Positions 9,076 through 18,035 are shown, numbered from the stretch's first letter. The stretch: DNA of 42,251 nucleotides from Fischerella muscicola PCC 7414 (GCF_000317205.1 NZ_AJLK01000126.1:1-42251), one strand, 5' to 3'. Program-made: numbers and translations. Notes: generated by a model not told the origin, from the letters alone.

Positions 9076-10578
9076 CTATTCTTCTGTGAAGATGGCAGAC
9101 CTTTTAGTTGTTGTTTCTTGCAATTCACCCTCATAAGCACCAGCAAAAGAATCTTTGGGTTCTTTGAGGAAAAAGCCACACATAAAAGCACACATCATTG
9201 CAGCTATACCCATTGTAGAAAACAGTGTTGAGGCGTCAGTTAAGCTAAAAATCGTCAGATAAACAACCCCACCAAAATTACCGTAAGCACCTACATTACC
9301 TGCGATCTGTCCTGTGGCTTCTTTTTTAATTAGAGGTGCAATACTATAGGTTGCACCACAGCCAGCTTGAGCAAAATAAGCAGCAAACATAGTCACAACG
9401 ATCGCTAAAGGAATCGGCCAGCTACTGTTAATAAAATGAGCCATCAAATAACCGACAGCAATTCCGCCGCTAATGATTGTCATCGTCCATTTTCGAGAGC
9501 CAAACTTATCAGAAATTAAGCCACCACTAGGACGAGAAATTAAATTCAAAAATGGATAGGTAGCGGCAATCATCCCAGCGACCACATGCTCCAAACCAAA
9601 GGTTTTTTCAAAGAAAGCAGGTAGCATGGAAACTACAGCAAGTTCAGAGCCAAAATTGGTAACGTAAGTGAACTCTAGTAATGCTACTTGTCTAAATTGA
9701 TAACGTTCTGAAGGAGCATAAGTTTTCTTGCCAATTAAAAGTTCTTTATTGACTTGATAAGCTTTGTAAGTTTGGTAAGCAAACAATCCTGCTAACAGCA
9801 ACCAAACCAAATACATTTGGCTTTGAGTGAAAAAGTGAATATTCTTTTGTGCCAAACGCCAAGCTAATAAACCGAGAGCAAAAATTAAACCAAAATTGGA
9901 GATAATCAGTGCCCAAAAGCTTTTCACACTTGTTACTTCCAAAGCACCATTTTTCTTAGGACGCTTGTAGACTTTACCAACAGGCGTATCTTGAACACTG
10001 TTGTAATAAATTAGACCGTAAATTGCAGCAATGATACCTGTAAGAGCGATCGCAAATCGCCAATTAGAAGCACCACCATTCATAAAACTGGCAGCAACTG
10101 CAATTGTTGGTAAAGTAAACTCTGCCCCAAAAGCGCCAAAATTACCCCAACCACCGTAAATGCCTTGGGCAATACCAATTTCTTTGGGCGGGAACCATTC
10201 TGACACCATACGGATACCCACCACAAACCCAGCGCCAACAATACCCATCAACAAACGACTAATGACTAAATGGTCAAAATTCTGTGATAGTGCTGTTGCT
10301 AAACAAGGAACAGAGGCAAAGATGAGCAGTAAAGAATAGGTTATTCTCGGGCCAAAACGATCCAGCAGCATACCAATGATGATGCGTGCTGGAATAGTTA
10401 AAGCGAGGTTACAGATACCCAAAGTTTTGACTTGCTCTGGTGTGAGGTTTAGCTGTTTGCCAATGGTTGTTGCAAAGGGAGCAAAGTTAAACCAGCATAC
10501 AAAAGTGAGAAAGAAAGCAAACCAAGTCAAATGTAAGATGCGGTAGCGACCGTTGAATGAAAATAATCCTTTTAGCAT
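9076..10578 (-). CDS. nrtP: MFS nitrate/nitrite permease (NNP family)
   Basis: 500 residues, about 12 predicted membrane helices. The two glycine-rich nitrate signatures of the NNP family are present: GIYGGWGNFGAFGAE (about 139-153) and GNVGAYGNFGG (about 427-437). The arginine in IPARIIIGMLLDRFG fits the conserved substrate-contacting arginine of TM2. A long central cytoplasmic/loop region (about 205-290) separates the halves. The protein imports nitrate and nitrite by secondary transport and is called NrtP (or NapA/NarK) in cyanobacteria. Odd: it lies in the same cluster as the complete ABC transporter nrtABCD, whereas many cyanobacteria carry only one of the two systems. Different affinity or inhibition properties are an inference. 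Confidence 0.93.
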   Translation of the reverse strand: MLKGLFSFNGRYRILHLTWFAFFLTFVCWFNFAPFATTIGKQLNLTPEQVKTLGICNLALTIPARIIIGMLLDRFGPRITYSLLLIFASVPCLATALSQNFDHLVISRLLMGIVGAGFVVGIRMVSEWFPPKEIGIAQGIYGGWGNFGAFGAEFTLPTIAVAASFMNGGASNWRFAIALTGIIAAIYGLIYYNSVQDTPVGKVYKRPKKNGALEVTSVKSFWALIISNFGLIFALGLLAWRLAQKNIHFFTQSQMYLVWLLLAGLFAYQTYKAYQVNKELLIGKKTYAPSERYQFRQVALLEFTYVTNFGSELAVVSMLPAFFEKTFGLEHVVAGMIAATYPFLNLISRPSGGLISDKFGSRKWTMTIISGGIAVGYLMAHFINSSWPIPLAIVVTMFAAYFAQAGCGATYSIAPLIKKEATGQIAGNVGAYGNFGGVVYLTIFSLTDASTLFSTMGIAAMMCAFMCGFFLKEPKDSFAGAYEGELQETTTKRSAIFTEE

Positions 10579-10589
10579 AAGGTGTTGGT

Positions 10590-10722
10590 GGTTGGTTGTT
10601 GCTGGTTGTTGGTTAGTGGTTGGTGGTTGGTGGTTGGTGGTTAGTGGTTAGTGGTTAGTGGTTGGTGGTTGGTGGTTGGTGGTTGGTGGTTAGTGGTTAG
10701 TAGTTAGTGGTTGGTGGTTGTA
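10590..10722. repeat. Heptanucleotide tandem repeat (GTGGTTG/GTGGTTA)
   Basis: Around 18 nearly perfect 7-base units fill the gap between nrtD and nrtP, switching between GTGGTTG and GTGGTTA in blocks. This matches the short tandemly repeated repetitive (STRR) sequences known from heterocystous cyanobacteria. Copy number is likely unstable. Confidence 0.85.
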
Positions 10723-10724
10723 CC

Positions 10725-10744
10725 AGACGTGCCATGGCACGTCT
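10725..10744. repeat. 20-bp perfect palindrome
   Basis: AGACGTGCCATGGCACGTCT is its own reverse complement. It stands alone between the heptamer array and a C-rich repeat run, upstream of nrtP. It resembles dispersed palindromes of cyanobacterial genomes; no function can be assigned. Confidence 0.6.
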
Positions 10745-10832
10745 CTACATTGGTTAGTAGTTATTTTCCAATCCTCACACTCCTCATACCCCTCACACTC
10801 CCCCCATCTCCCCACCTCCCAATCCCCGATCC

Positions 10833-11681
10833 CTACTCCTCAAGATGAGCGCAGCGACGATACAGGAAATCTAGGGCGTAGTTCCGCAAGTTATAGTATT
10901 GGGGGTCTTCCATAATGCGGCGACGATTGCGAGGACGGGCAAAAGGAATATTGAGGACTTCACCAATTCTGGCAGCTGGACCGTTAGTCATCATTACTAG
11001 CCTGTCTGCTAAAAACAATGCCTCGTCAATGTCATGAGTAATCATTAGGATTGTGACGCGATGTTTACGCCAAATTTGCAGCAATTCTTCTTGCAATTCT
11101 TCTCTGGTGATGGCATCTAATGCCCCAAAGGGTTCGTCTAGAATCAAAACTTGGGGACGGATAGAAAGGGCGCGGGCGATCGCGACTCGCTGTTTCATCC
11201 CACCAGAAATTTGACTGGGTTTCTTGTCAGCGGCTTCTGTCAATCCCACCATTGCCAAATGTTCTTTGACAATCGCTCGTTTTTCTGCCTGCGTTTTGCG
11301 GGGAAATACGGTGTCTACAGCCAGGTAAACGTTATCAAAGACACTCAACCAAGGCAGCAAGCAGTAATTTTGAAATACCATCATCCGGTCTGGTCCTGGT
11401 TCGGTAACGGGGTTGTTTTGTAGCATAACTACACCATCAGTGGGTGTATTGAAACCAGAAACCATATTCAGCAGTGTTGATTTCCCGCAGCCAGAGTGAC
11501 CGATGATACAAACAAATTCACCTTCACGAACTTTGAGGTTCACTCCATCTAATACGGTGTAAGGCCCATCAGCAGTGGGATAGATTTTGTTTACACCTTC
11601 AATGACAAGAAAGTCTTCTGCCTTCTGAGTTTGCAGTTGACTGATTTGAATTTCGCTGTTAGTTCCGTTTACTGTTTGCAT
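10833..11681 (-). CDS. nrtD: Nitrate/nitrite ABC transporter ATPase NrtD
   Basis: 282 residues, a single ABC ATPase domain: Walker A GHSGCGKST (61-69), Q-loop in VFQNYCLLPW, signature SGGMKQR (159-165), Walker B LILDEPFGALD (179-189) and the H-loop in MITHDIDEAL. It powers nitrate and nitrite import together with NrtC. The C-terminus (YYNLRNYALDFLYRRCAH) matches the equivalent position in NrtC, so NrtD is complete without the extra binding domain. The 3' end runs into C-rich repeat DNA. It follows nrtC by 107 bases, filled with heptamer and GATCCCC repeats. Confidence 0.95.
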   Translation of the reverse strand: MQTVNGTNSEIQISQLQTQKAEDFLVIEGVNKIYPTADGPYTVLDGVNLKVREGEFVCIIGHSGCGKSTLLNMVSGFNTPTDGVVMLQNNPVTEPGPDRMMVFQNYCLLPWLSVFDNVYLAVDTVFPRKTQAEKRAIVKEHLAMVGLTEAADKKPSQISGGMKQRVAIARALSIRPQVLILDEPFGALDAITREELQEELLQIWRKHRVTILMITHDIDEALFLADRLVMMTNGPAARIGEVLNIPFARPRNRRRIMEDPQYYNLRNYALDFLYRRCAHLEE

Positions 11682-11689
11682 GATATTGT

Positions 11690-11787
11690 TGTTTGTTGGT
11701 GGTTGCTTGTTGGTTGTTGGTTAGTGGTTAGTGGTTGTTGGTTTTTAGCCTTCCCGATCCCCGATCCCTGATCCCCGATTCCCAATC
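11690..11787. repeat. Repeats between nrtC and nrtD
   Basis: G/T-rich heptamers (GTTGGTG, GTTAGTG) are followed by four to five CCGATCC/TGATCCC units. They fill the gap and leave no room for a separate promoter of normal composition. Confidence 0.7.
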
Positions 11788-11788
11788 A

Positions 11789-13774
11789 CTAAATAAATAC
11801 TTCTTCAACACGGATCTGACGTTTGATTTCCAAGCTTTGGAGATACTCAAGCGGTTTTGAAGGGTTAAAAACTTTACCATCAAATAAGTGGATGGGGTCA
11901 TCTTCGCCGATATCGAGTAAACCTAAGTCGCGGGCAGCCGTGCCAAATATGTCTGTACGGCAAACTCTTTCAATCACTTCTACCCAGTTTTTGGGAAAAG
12001 GTACTAAGCCCCAACGTGCCATTTGAGTAACCATCCACAACAATTCAGTACGGTTGGGATAGTTGGTTTGATTGAGATAAAACTGGTTGTATCCTGCTAG
12101 TTCCTGGGGTTGTGTTCCATCGCCGCGATCGTAGGGATCGATGAAACCAGGACGGACGTAGACTGGATCAATATCAAGGTACTGAGGACGACAAATTAAT
12201 TCCAAAATCTCTTCACGGTTGCGAAGATCATCACAGTATTTGCAAGCTTCTAACAGTGCTTTGACTAAGGCAAGGTAAGTTTCTGGGTACTTCTGCGCCC
12301 AATCTTCCCGTACTCCTAGCACTTTTTTCGGCTGTCCTGACCAAATTTCTAGGGCAGTAGCAGCCACAAAGCCCACGTCTTCATGCACAGCTAGGTAGTT
12401 CCAAGGTTCTCCAGCACAATAACCGTCAATCTTTCCGGCTTTGAGTTGGGAAACCATTTGTGTTGGTGGTACTACCGTGAGGCTGACATCTCTGTCAGGA
12501 TCTATACCGCCAGATGCTAGCCAGTAACGCAGAATGAAGTTCAGCATTGATGTCGGATGCACAATTCCCAACGTGAGAATTTTGTCGGGAGAGGCGTTAA
12601 TTGCGGCTTTTAAGTCTGCGAGACTTCTGACGCCTTCGTTGTACAATCTTTTGCTTAAGGTGATGGCGTTAGCATTGCGGGAGAGATTGAGAGCATTGAC
12701 TACGGGAATTGGTGTTTTGCCAGCAGCGCCCAAAGTCAGGGCGAGGGGCATTCCAGCCACCATCTGGGCGGCATCTAATCTGCCAGTAGCAATACCTTGG
12801 GCGATTTCTTGCCAATCGGGTTCACGGCTGAGGGTTATTTGTTCTAAACCGTAATTAGCAAAAAAGCCTTTCTCTTTTGCCACAATTAAAGGTGCAGCAT
12901 CAGTTAGAGGCAGAAATCCAATATCTAAATTGATTTTTTCTAAACCATTACGAGAGACGATCGCAGGTGCTTCAACCTTAGCCTTGCGTTTCTTAGCTTG
13001 TTTTTGTTGGTTGAGGAAGTAAATCATCTCATTCCGCAGATTGTAGTAGCTGGGATGATTGACTACTTCCAAGCGTTGACGGGGACGGGGGATAGGCACT
13101 TCCAGAATTTGCCCGATGTGTGCTTCTGGGCCGTTGGTAAGCATGACGACGCGATCGCTCAACAATAACGCTTCATCGACATCGTGCGTCACCATCACAC
13201 AGGTAACGTTGTGTTCATTACAAATTTTCATCAGTTGCTCTTGCAAACTACCCCGTGTAAGCGCATCCAACGCCCCAAAGGGTTCATCTAGCAGTAACAA
13301 CTTCGGACGGATAGCCAAAGCACGAGCGATCGCGACTCGCTGTTTCATCCCACCGGATAATTCACTTGGACGTTTTTTCGCCGCCGGACGCAACCCTACC
13401 ATATCGATGTGTTGTTCGACGATGGCGTGGCGATCGGCTTTGGACTTATTTTGATAGACTTCATCCACTGCTAAAGCGATGTTTTCCCGCACTGTCAACC
13501 AAGGTAGCAGTGAATAATTTTGGAATACTACCATCCGGTCTGGGCCAGGATCTCTCACCTCCCGTCCTTCCAAAGTCACACCGCCTACACTGGCTTGATC
13601 TAGACCTGCAATGATATTGAGCAAGGTAGATTTACCACAACCAGAGTGTCCAATCAGAGAAATAAATTCCCCTTGTCGGATTTTCAGATCAATATTTTTC
13701 AGGGCGATATACTTACCGCCATTGGGGAGGTGAAATATGCGATCAACGTGGTCGATTTCAACAAAAGTAGTCAT
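11789..13774 (-). CDS. nrtC: Nitrate/nitrite ABC transporter ATPase with NrtA-like domain
   Basis: 661 residues with two parts. Residues 1-260 are an ABC ATPase: Walker A GHSGCGKST (42-50), signature SGGMKQR (140-146), Walker B LLLLDEPFGALD (159-170). From about 279 (INLDIGFLPLTDAAPLIVAKEKGFF in part) to the end is a domain homologous to the solute-binding protein NrtA. In cyanobacteria this soluble cytoplasmic domain is known to mediate inhibition of transport by ammonium. The fusion and length are normal for NrtC. The gene is between nrtB (84-base gap) and nrtD (107-base gap), inside the nirA operon. The linker at about 260-275 is lysine-rich (KQAKKRKAK). Confidence 0.96.
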   Translation of the reverse strand: MTTFVEIDHVDRIFHLPNGGKYIALKNIDLKIRQGEFISLIGHSGCGKSTLLNIIAGLDQASVGGVTLEGREVRDPGPDRMVVFQNYSLLPWLTVRENIALAVDEVYQNKSKADRHAIVEQHIDMVGLRPAAKKRPSELSGGMKQRVAIARALAIRPKLLLLDEPFGALDALTRGSLQEQLMKICNEHNVTCVMVTHDVDEALLLSDRVVMLTNGPEAHIGQILEVPIPRPRQRLEVVNHPSYYNLRNEMIYFLNQQKQAKKRKAKVEAPAIVSRNGLEKINLDIGFLPLTDAAPLIVAKEKGFFANYGLEQITLSREPDWQEIAQGIATGRLDAAQMVAGMPLALTLGAAGKTPIPVVNALNLSRNANAITLSKRLYNEGVRSLADLKAAINASPDKILTLGIVHPTSMLNFILRYWLASGGIDPDRDVSLTVVPPTQMVSQLKAGKIDGYCAGEPWNYLAVHEDVGFVAATALEIWSGQPKKVLGVREDWAQKYPETYLALVKALLEACKYCDDLRNREEILELICRPQYLDIDPVYVRPGFIDPYDRGDGTQPQELAGYNQFYLNQTNYPNRTELLWMVTQMARWGLVPFPKNWVEVIERVCRTDIFGTAARDLGLLDIGEDDPIHLFDGKVFNPSKPLEYLQSLEIKRQIRVEEVFI

Positions 13775-13779
13775 TTTTT

Positions 13780-13818
13780 GTTAGTAGTTAGTAGTTAGTA
13801 GTTAGTAGTTAGTAGTCA
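13780..13818. repeat. Heptamer array between nrtB and nrtC
   Basis: Five or more GTTAGTA units, then degenerate TTGACCC/TTGACCA units up to the nrtB stop codon. Part of the set of short tandem repeats that separates every gene of the operon. Confidence 0.75.
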
Positions 13819-13858
13819 TTAAGTTTTTAACTATTGACCATTGACCCTTGACTCTTGA

Positions 13859-14701
13859 CTACTTTTGTTCTTCGGGTACAACTTTGCTGGCGACAAAACC
13901 AACCAATCTATCTAGCATTAAGCCAACTAAACCAACATAAATCAGCGCTAGGATAATTTCGCTTAAATTGGTTTCGGTTGTAGTGTTGTAAGCATCCCAA
14001 ATAAATGAACCAATTCCGACACCACCTACTAACATTTCTGCCGCCACAATTGCTAGCCAAGATAAACCAATGCCAATTCTTAAGCCTGTGAATATATAAG
14101 GAACAGTGGCAGGAAAGACTATTTTTATGAAATACTTTGGCCCTTTAAGCCGTAAAACTCTGGCTACATTAATGTAGTCTTGGGGAATTTGTTGTACACC
14201 GACTGTGGTATTAATCAAAATTGGCCAAATCGACGTAATGAAAATTACGAAAATTGCTGAAGGATTAGCTTGTTGAAATGCTGCCAAAGAAATTGGTAGC
14301 CATGCCAAGGGTGGTACAGTCCGTAACACTTGAAAAATGGGGTCTACGGCTGAATAGAGTAATTTATTAGCACCAATTAAAATTCCTAAGAAAATTCCCA
14401 CAATTGCTGCTAGAGAAAAGCCCAAACCAACTCTTCCCAAGCTATTTAGTATTTGCCAGCCTAAGCCTTTATCACTTTCACCATTATCAAAAAATGGATG
14501 AATGATAAAAGGATCCCAAGTTTCCGAGAAAGTTTCTATTGGACCAGGTAATTTAAAATTAGGATTTAAACAAAGTATTTGCCAAATTACTAGAAAGACA
14601 ATTAGTGCTACCGCTGGCGGTACAACTTTTTTCAAAATTATTTTAGAAATATTTTTGCGGGGATTTTTTCTAATTGTGCGGCTTCCAAGGGTAGCTGTCA
14701 T
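13859..14701 (-). CDS. nrtB: Nitrate/nitrite ABC transporter permease NrtB
   Basis: 280 residues, about six membrane helices after a basic N-terminus (RKNPRKNISK). The region around 178-210 carries the binding-protein-dependent permease loop (A...G...F..I.FPA..P.I..G) that contacts the ATPase. NrtB presumably forms the homodimeric channel for NrtC/NrtD. Length is normal. The gene lies 67 bases after nrtA and 84 bases before nrtC. The composition is more AT-rich than nrtC but consistent with membrane protein codon use. Confidence 0.94.
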   Translation of the reverse strand: MTATLGSRTIRKNPRKNISKIILKKVVPPAVALIVFLVIWQILCLNPNFKLPGPIETFSETWDPFIIHPFFDNGESDKGLGWQILNSLGRVGLGFSLAAIVGIFLGILIGANKLLYSAVDPIFQVLRTVPPLAWLPISLAAFQQANPSAIFVIFITSIWPILINTTVGVQQIPQDYINVARVLRLKGPKYFIKIVFPATVPYIFTGLRIGIGLSWLAIVAAEMLVGGVGIGSFIWDAYNTTTETNLSEIILALIYVGLVGLMLDRLVGFVASKVVPEEQK

Positions 14702-14735
14702 TTTCTAATTTCTCCGATTGCGCTCCAAGTTGACC

Positions 14736-14771
14736 AGTTATCAGTTATCAGTTGTCAGTTGTCAGTTGTCA
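14736..14771. repeat. Heptamer array that supplies the nrtA stop codon
   Basis: Five GTTATCA/GTTGTCA units. On the minus strand they read TGACAAC/TGATAAC, and the first TGA of the array (14769-14771) is the stop codon of nrtA, so the repeat abuts the coding region exactly. Confidence 0.75.
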
Positions 14772-16091
14772 TTTCTTGATTTTTAAACTGCTCAAGTATG
14801 CTTCTGGTTTATCTGGATCGAATTTGACACCATCAAAGAATGTCTCAACTCCACGAGAAACGCTGGTAGGAATTTCGGAATCAGCTACACCAATTGCTTT
14901 GGCAGCTTTTTTCCACAAATCTTCTTTGTTAACTTGGTCTACAATTTCTTTAACTTTGGTATCTTTTGGCAAATAGCCCCAGCGAATTTCTTCTGTTAAA
15001 AACCAAATATCATGGCTCTTGTAAGGATAGGAAGCATTATCTGCCCAGAACTTCATCCGTTGTGAGAAGTTTTGTTGGGTGCGTCCATCACCGTAATCAA
15101 TGTTGCCTTTAGACCGTTCGAGAATATCTGCAACTGCAACGTTAAAATATTTGCGGTCGGAGCAGATTTTGCACATTTCTTCTTTGTTTTCGGCGCGATC
15201 GCACCACTGCTGGGCTTCCATAATTGCCATTAATAATGCTTGTGTGGCATTGGGATTTTTATCAACCCAATCTTTGCGCATCGCAAAGGCTTTTTCTGGA
15301 TGATCTTTCCACAATTCGCCTGTAACTAAGGCTGTGTAACCCAATTTTTGACTTACTAATTGGGCATTCCAAGGTTCTCCCACGCAAAAAGCATCGACAG
15401 TACCAACTTTCATATTTGCCACCATTTGTGGTGGTGGTACGGGTTCCAAAACCACATCTTGATCAGGATTGATCCCGCCTGCTGCTAGCCAGTAGCGCAT
15501 CCACAAATCATGAGTACCACCAGGAAAGGTCATAGCAACTTTCATGGCTTGTTTGTTTGCTTTGGCTTGGGCGGCAGCTTCTTTCAGTGCTTTGCTTTGT
15601 AAGCCGACTTTCAAATCTTTCAATTTATTGGCAACAGAGATACCCTGACCATTAGTGTTTAGTCGTGCCAAGATATACATCGGCACTTTATCGTTGATGG
15701 TCATCAGGTAAGGCATGGGACTGAGGATGTGCGCGCCATCAATACCGTCACCAGCTGAACCGATTTTTAAGTTGTCACGGGTGACAGGCCAGGATTTTTG
15801 CTTAACTACCTCGACATCCGTCATTCCGTACTTGGCAAAGAAACCTTTTTCCTTGGCAATAATTAGGGGTGCAGAGTCAGTTAGTGGTATGAAGCCTAAC
15901 TTTGCTTTTGTTGTTTCGACTTTGGGAGCGTTAGCTACTGTAGAAACATTAGCTGCTGTGGTTGCGCTTGGTTTGTCGCCACCAGTTGTTGCTGACTGAG
16001 AACCACCGGAGGAGCAACCGTGAGCCAGGATAGAAGCAGCTGCCGCAGTACTTGCAGTGAGAATAAATTTTCTTCTGGAAAGATTGCTCAT
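14769..16091 (-). CDS. nrtA: Nitrate/nitrite-binding lipoprotein NrtA
   Basis: 440 residues. The N-terminus has a twin-arginine motif (SRRKFIL, residues 5-11) and a lipobox ending at C26 (ILAHGC), so it is probably exported folded and lipid-anchored on the periplasmic side of the plasma membrane. A Ser/Thr/Ala-rich linker (27-55) leads into the binding domain, which contains [21 protein letters not shown] and is the same fold as the tail of NrtC. NrtA captures nitrate and nitrite with high affinity. It is the second gene after nirA (96-base gap of repeats). The start gives a complete signal peptide. Its stop codon lies in a heptamer repeat. Confidence 0.96.
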   Translation of the reverse strand: MSNLSRRKFILTASTAAAASILAHGCSSGGSQSATTGGDKPSATTAANVSTVANAPKVETTKAKLGFIPLTDSAPLIIAKEKGFFAKYGMTDVEVVKQKSWPVTRDNLKIGSAGDGIDGAHILSPMPYLMTINDKVPMYILARLNTNGQGISVANKLKDLKVGLQSKALKEAAAQAKANKQAMKVAMTFPGGTHDLWMRYWLAAGGINPDQDVVLEPVPPPQMVANMKVGTVDAFCVGEPWNAQLVSQKLGYTALVTGELWKDHPEKAFAMRKDWVDKNPNATQALLMAIMEAQQWCDRAENKEEMCKICSDRKYFNVAVADILERSKGNIDYGDGRTQQNFSQRMKFWADNASYPYKSHDIWFLTEEIRWGYLPKDTKVKEIVDQVNKEDLWKKAAKAIGVADSEIPTSVSRGVETFFDGVKFDPDKPEAYLSSLKIKK

Positions 16092-16105
16092 TTGTTTTGT
16101 TGTAA

Positions 16106-16187
16106 TTAGTTAGTTGTTAGTTGTTAGTGGTTAGTTGTTAATTGGTAATCGGTATTTTTTCCATTACCAATTACCAATTAGCCACTA
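16106..16187. repeat. Repeats between nirA and nrtA
   Basis: GTTAGTT/GTTAGTG heptamers followed by two ATTACCAATT-like units. The gap is 96 bases and contains nothing else recognisable. Confidence 0.6.
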
Positions 16188-17813
16188 TTAATGAGTGACT
16201 AAGGCTTCTTGCCTGGGTTTGGCTCCGAAATGCTGAATCAATAAGTCTCGCAATACTGGCTGCAAGTCTTCGCAGGGAATCCCTTTTTGGACGCAGGTTC
16301 CCAGATGTGCTTCTTTGCCGACTTTCCCGCCCATGTAGATGTCAACGCCTTCTACAGCTTTGCCGTTTTTCCGGGCTTTGGTTCCCATCAAGCCGATGTC
16401 TGCTACTTGGGGTTGTCCGCAGGAGTTGGGGCAACCAGTCCAATGAATTCGCACCGGACGAGTTAGTTCTAAATCTTCTTCTAAGGCTTTGATTACGCCC
16501 AAGGCGCGGTTTTTGGTTTCAATCAGGGCAAAGTTGCAAAATTGAGCGCCTGTGCAGGAAACGAGCGATCGCGTCAGTGGTTGGGGATCAATACTGAATT
16601 TTTCTAGTAATGGTTCTGCTAAAAATAACACTAAGCGTGAATCAGGAATATTGGGGATAATGACGTTCTGCTCAACGGTCAACCTGATTTCACCATTACC
16701 GTACACATCCGCTAAACGTGCGATTTCAAACATGTCTTCGGCTGTCAACCGACCAACAGGAATGTGTAATCCTACATAGTTTAATTCTGGTTGTTTTTGT
16801 TTGTATAAGCCGATATGGTCGCGTTTTTCCCAATCAATTTCGTCTTTAGGTGCTGCTGGTAACAACGGCTTACCCAAACGCTGTTCGACTTCTGAGCGAA
16901 ATTTCTCTAAACCCCATTCGTCGATTAACCACATCAGCCGTGATTTTTGACGGTTGGCACGTAAGCCGTGATCGCGGAAAACTTCTAAGACAACTCTACA
17001 TACGGCAACTACATCTGATGGTGGAACCCAAGCATCTAGGGGAATAGCAGCTTCACAGCGTTTAGCCGAAAAGAATCCACCCACTAAGATATTAAACCCA
17101 AAGACTTTACTGGTGGAGTGATAGGGAGTTGGGGTGAAATCTTTCTCCCCATCTCCCAATCTCCCCACCTCCCCATCTTCATGAAATGCAGGTACAAAAG
17201 CTAAATCATTGATCTCCGCATGAACAGAATTATCCCGTCCGCCGGTGATGGCAATATTAAACTTCCGTGGTAGATTTGTAAACTCTGGGTTGCCTTCGCC
17301 TTTGTTGGTAAGCATGTCTTGAATTTGTTGCACCAACTCGCGCGTATCGAACAACTCATCGGCATCTAATCCTGCCACGGGATCACCAGTAATGTTGCGG
17401 ACGTTGTCCATTCCTGACTGCACACTGGTTAAGCCCACTGTATGAAATTTATGAAAAATTTCTGGTAAATCCTCAATCCGAATGCCTCGTAATTGGATAT
17501 TCTGTCTAGTAGTAATGTCAGCACTGCCGTCATCACCATAACGCTGCACTACTTCAGCTAGTACTCGCATTTGAGCAGCTGTGACGATACCATTTGGCAT
17601 CCGCATCCGCATCATGAATTTGCCTGGAGTGACTGGGCGAAAAAATACCCCCATCCATTTGAGGCGATGATCACGATCAGTTTCGTCCATTGCCTCCCAC
17701 CCAATAGAGGCAAATTTCTCTATCTCTGCCTTGACGGCAAGTCCATCTTTTTCTGCCTTAAATTTCTCGAATTTATTGAGGCTGGCCGTGACGGTAGTTA
17801 CTGCTTCTGTCAT
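16188..17813 (-). CDS. nirA: Ferredoxin-nitrite reductase
   Basis: 541 residues. Two sulfite/nitrite-reductase ferredoxin-like halves are followed by the siroheme/[4Fe-4S] ligands C420, C426, C461 and C465 (SCTGAQFC and TGCPNSC). The conserved substrate-site pattern TTRQNIQLRGI is at about 101-111. It reduces nitrite to ammonium with six electrons from reduced ferredoxin. Odd: residues about 212-236 (17106-17180) are a GDGE-rich insertion of the same repeat that interrupts narB; without it the protein would be close to the size of the Synechococcus enzyme. It is the first gene of the nitrate operon, behind an NtcA promoter and a roughly 170-base leader full of TTAGTCA repeats. No Shine-Dalgarno is evident before the ATG. 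Confidence 0.97.
   Translation of the reverse strand: MTEAVTTVTASLNKFEKFKAEKDGLAVKAEIEKFASIGWEAMDETDRDHRLKWMGVFFRPVTPGKFMMRMRMPNGIVTAAQMRVLAEVVQRYGDDGSADITTRQNIQLRGIRIEDLPEIFHKFHTVGLTSVQSGMDNVRNITGDPVAGLDADELFDTRELVQQIQDMLTNKGEGNPEFTNLPRKFNIAITGGRDNSVHAEINDLAFVPAFHEDGEVGRLGDGEKDFTPTPYHSTSKVFGFNILVGGFFSAKRCEAAIPLDAWVPPSDVVAVCRVVLEVFRDHGLRANRQKSRLMWLIDEWGLEKFRSEVEQRLGKPLLPAAPKDEIDWEKRDHIGLYKQKQPELNYVGLHIPVGRLTAEDMFEIARLADVYGNGEIRLTVEQNVIIPNIPDSRLVLFLAEPLLEKFSIDPQPLTRSLVSCTGAQFCNFALIETKNRALGVIKALEEDLELTRPVRIHWTGCPNSCGQPQVADIGLMGTKARKNGKAVEGVDIYMGGKVGKEAHLGTCVQKGIPCEDLQPVLRDLLIQHFGAKPRQEALVTH
17106..17180 (-). repeat. In-frame repeat insertion inside nirA
   Basis: The minus-strand translation is EDGEVGRLGDGEKDFTPTP then YHSTSK, placed in the conserved stretch LAFVPA...FGFNILVGG. 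At DNA level it shares TGGTGGAGTG, GGGGTGAAAT and TCTCCCCATCTCC with the narB insertion, in the same frame. Confidence 0.75.
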
Positions 17814-17819
17814 GATTAG

Positions 17820-17915
17820 TCATTAATCATTTAGTCAATGGTCATTAGTCATCAGTCATTAGATATTGGCCATTAGTCGTCGGTCATTAGCCTGACACTA
17901 ATGACAAAGAACAAA
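17820..17915. repeat. TTAGTCA-type repeats in the nirA leader
   Basis: About ten degenerate heptamers (ATTAGTC, ATCAGTC, TTAGTCG) lie between the nirA promoter and the nirA start, so they would be transcribed as part of the 5' untranslated region. Confidence 0.7.
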
Positions 17916-17993
17916 TGACAAAGGACTCAGATATTTGGTCAGTAGGTTAATTCTTTTGGAATACTGAATCTTAATCTTGATTCACATGCATTT

Positions 17994-18035
17994 AGGTTAA
18001 AGTTGTAAATACATAAAAATCGTATAGCTTGTTAC
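17994..18035 (-). promoter_or_regulatory. NtcA-activated promoter of the nirA operon
   Basis: The palindromic NtcA box GTA-N8-TAC is at 18022-18035. Reading towards nirA, exactly 22 bases separate it from TAACCT (17994-17999), which fits the TAN3T -10 hexamer. This is the canonical class II NtcA arrangement described for cyanobacterial nitrogen genes. Transcription would start near 17987. Confidence 0.85.

Noticed and set aside
10590-10722. Possible CRISPR array
   Set aside because: The units are 7-base tandem repeats without spacers, and no cas genes are present.
10764-10805. Yfr1-like motif (CCTCACACTCC) that might mark a small RNA
   Set aside because: It is part of a C-rich repeat run and lacks the flanking stem-loops of Yfr1.
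18022-18035. NtcA box as purely chance palindrome
   Set aside because: Spacing to a -10 element, position upstream of nirA and neighbouring TGCA sites all agree with a real promoter, so chance was set aside.
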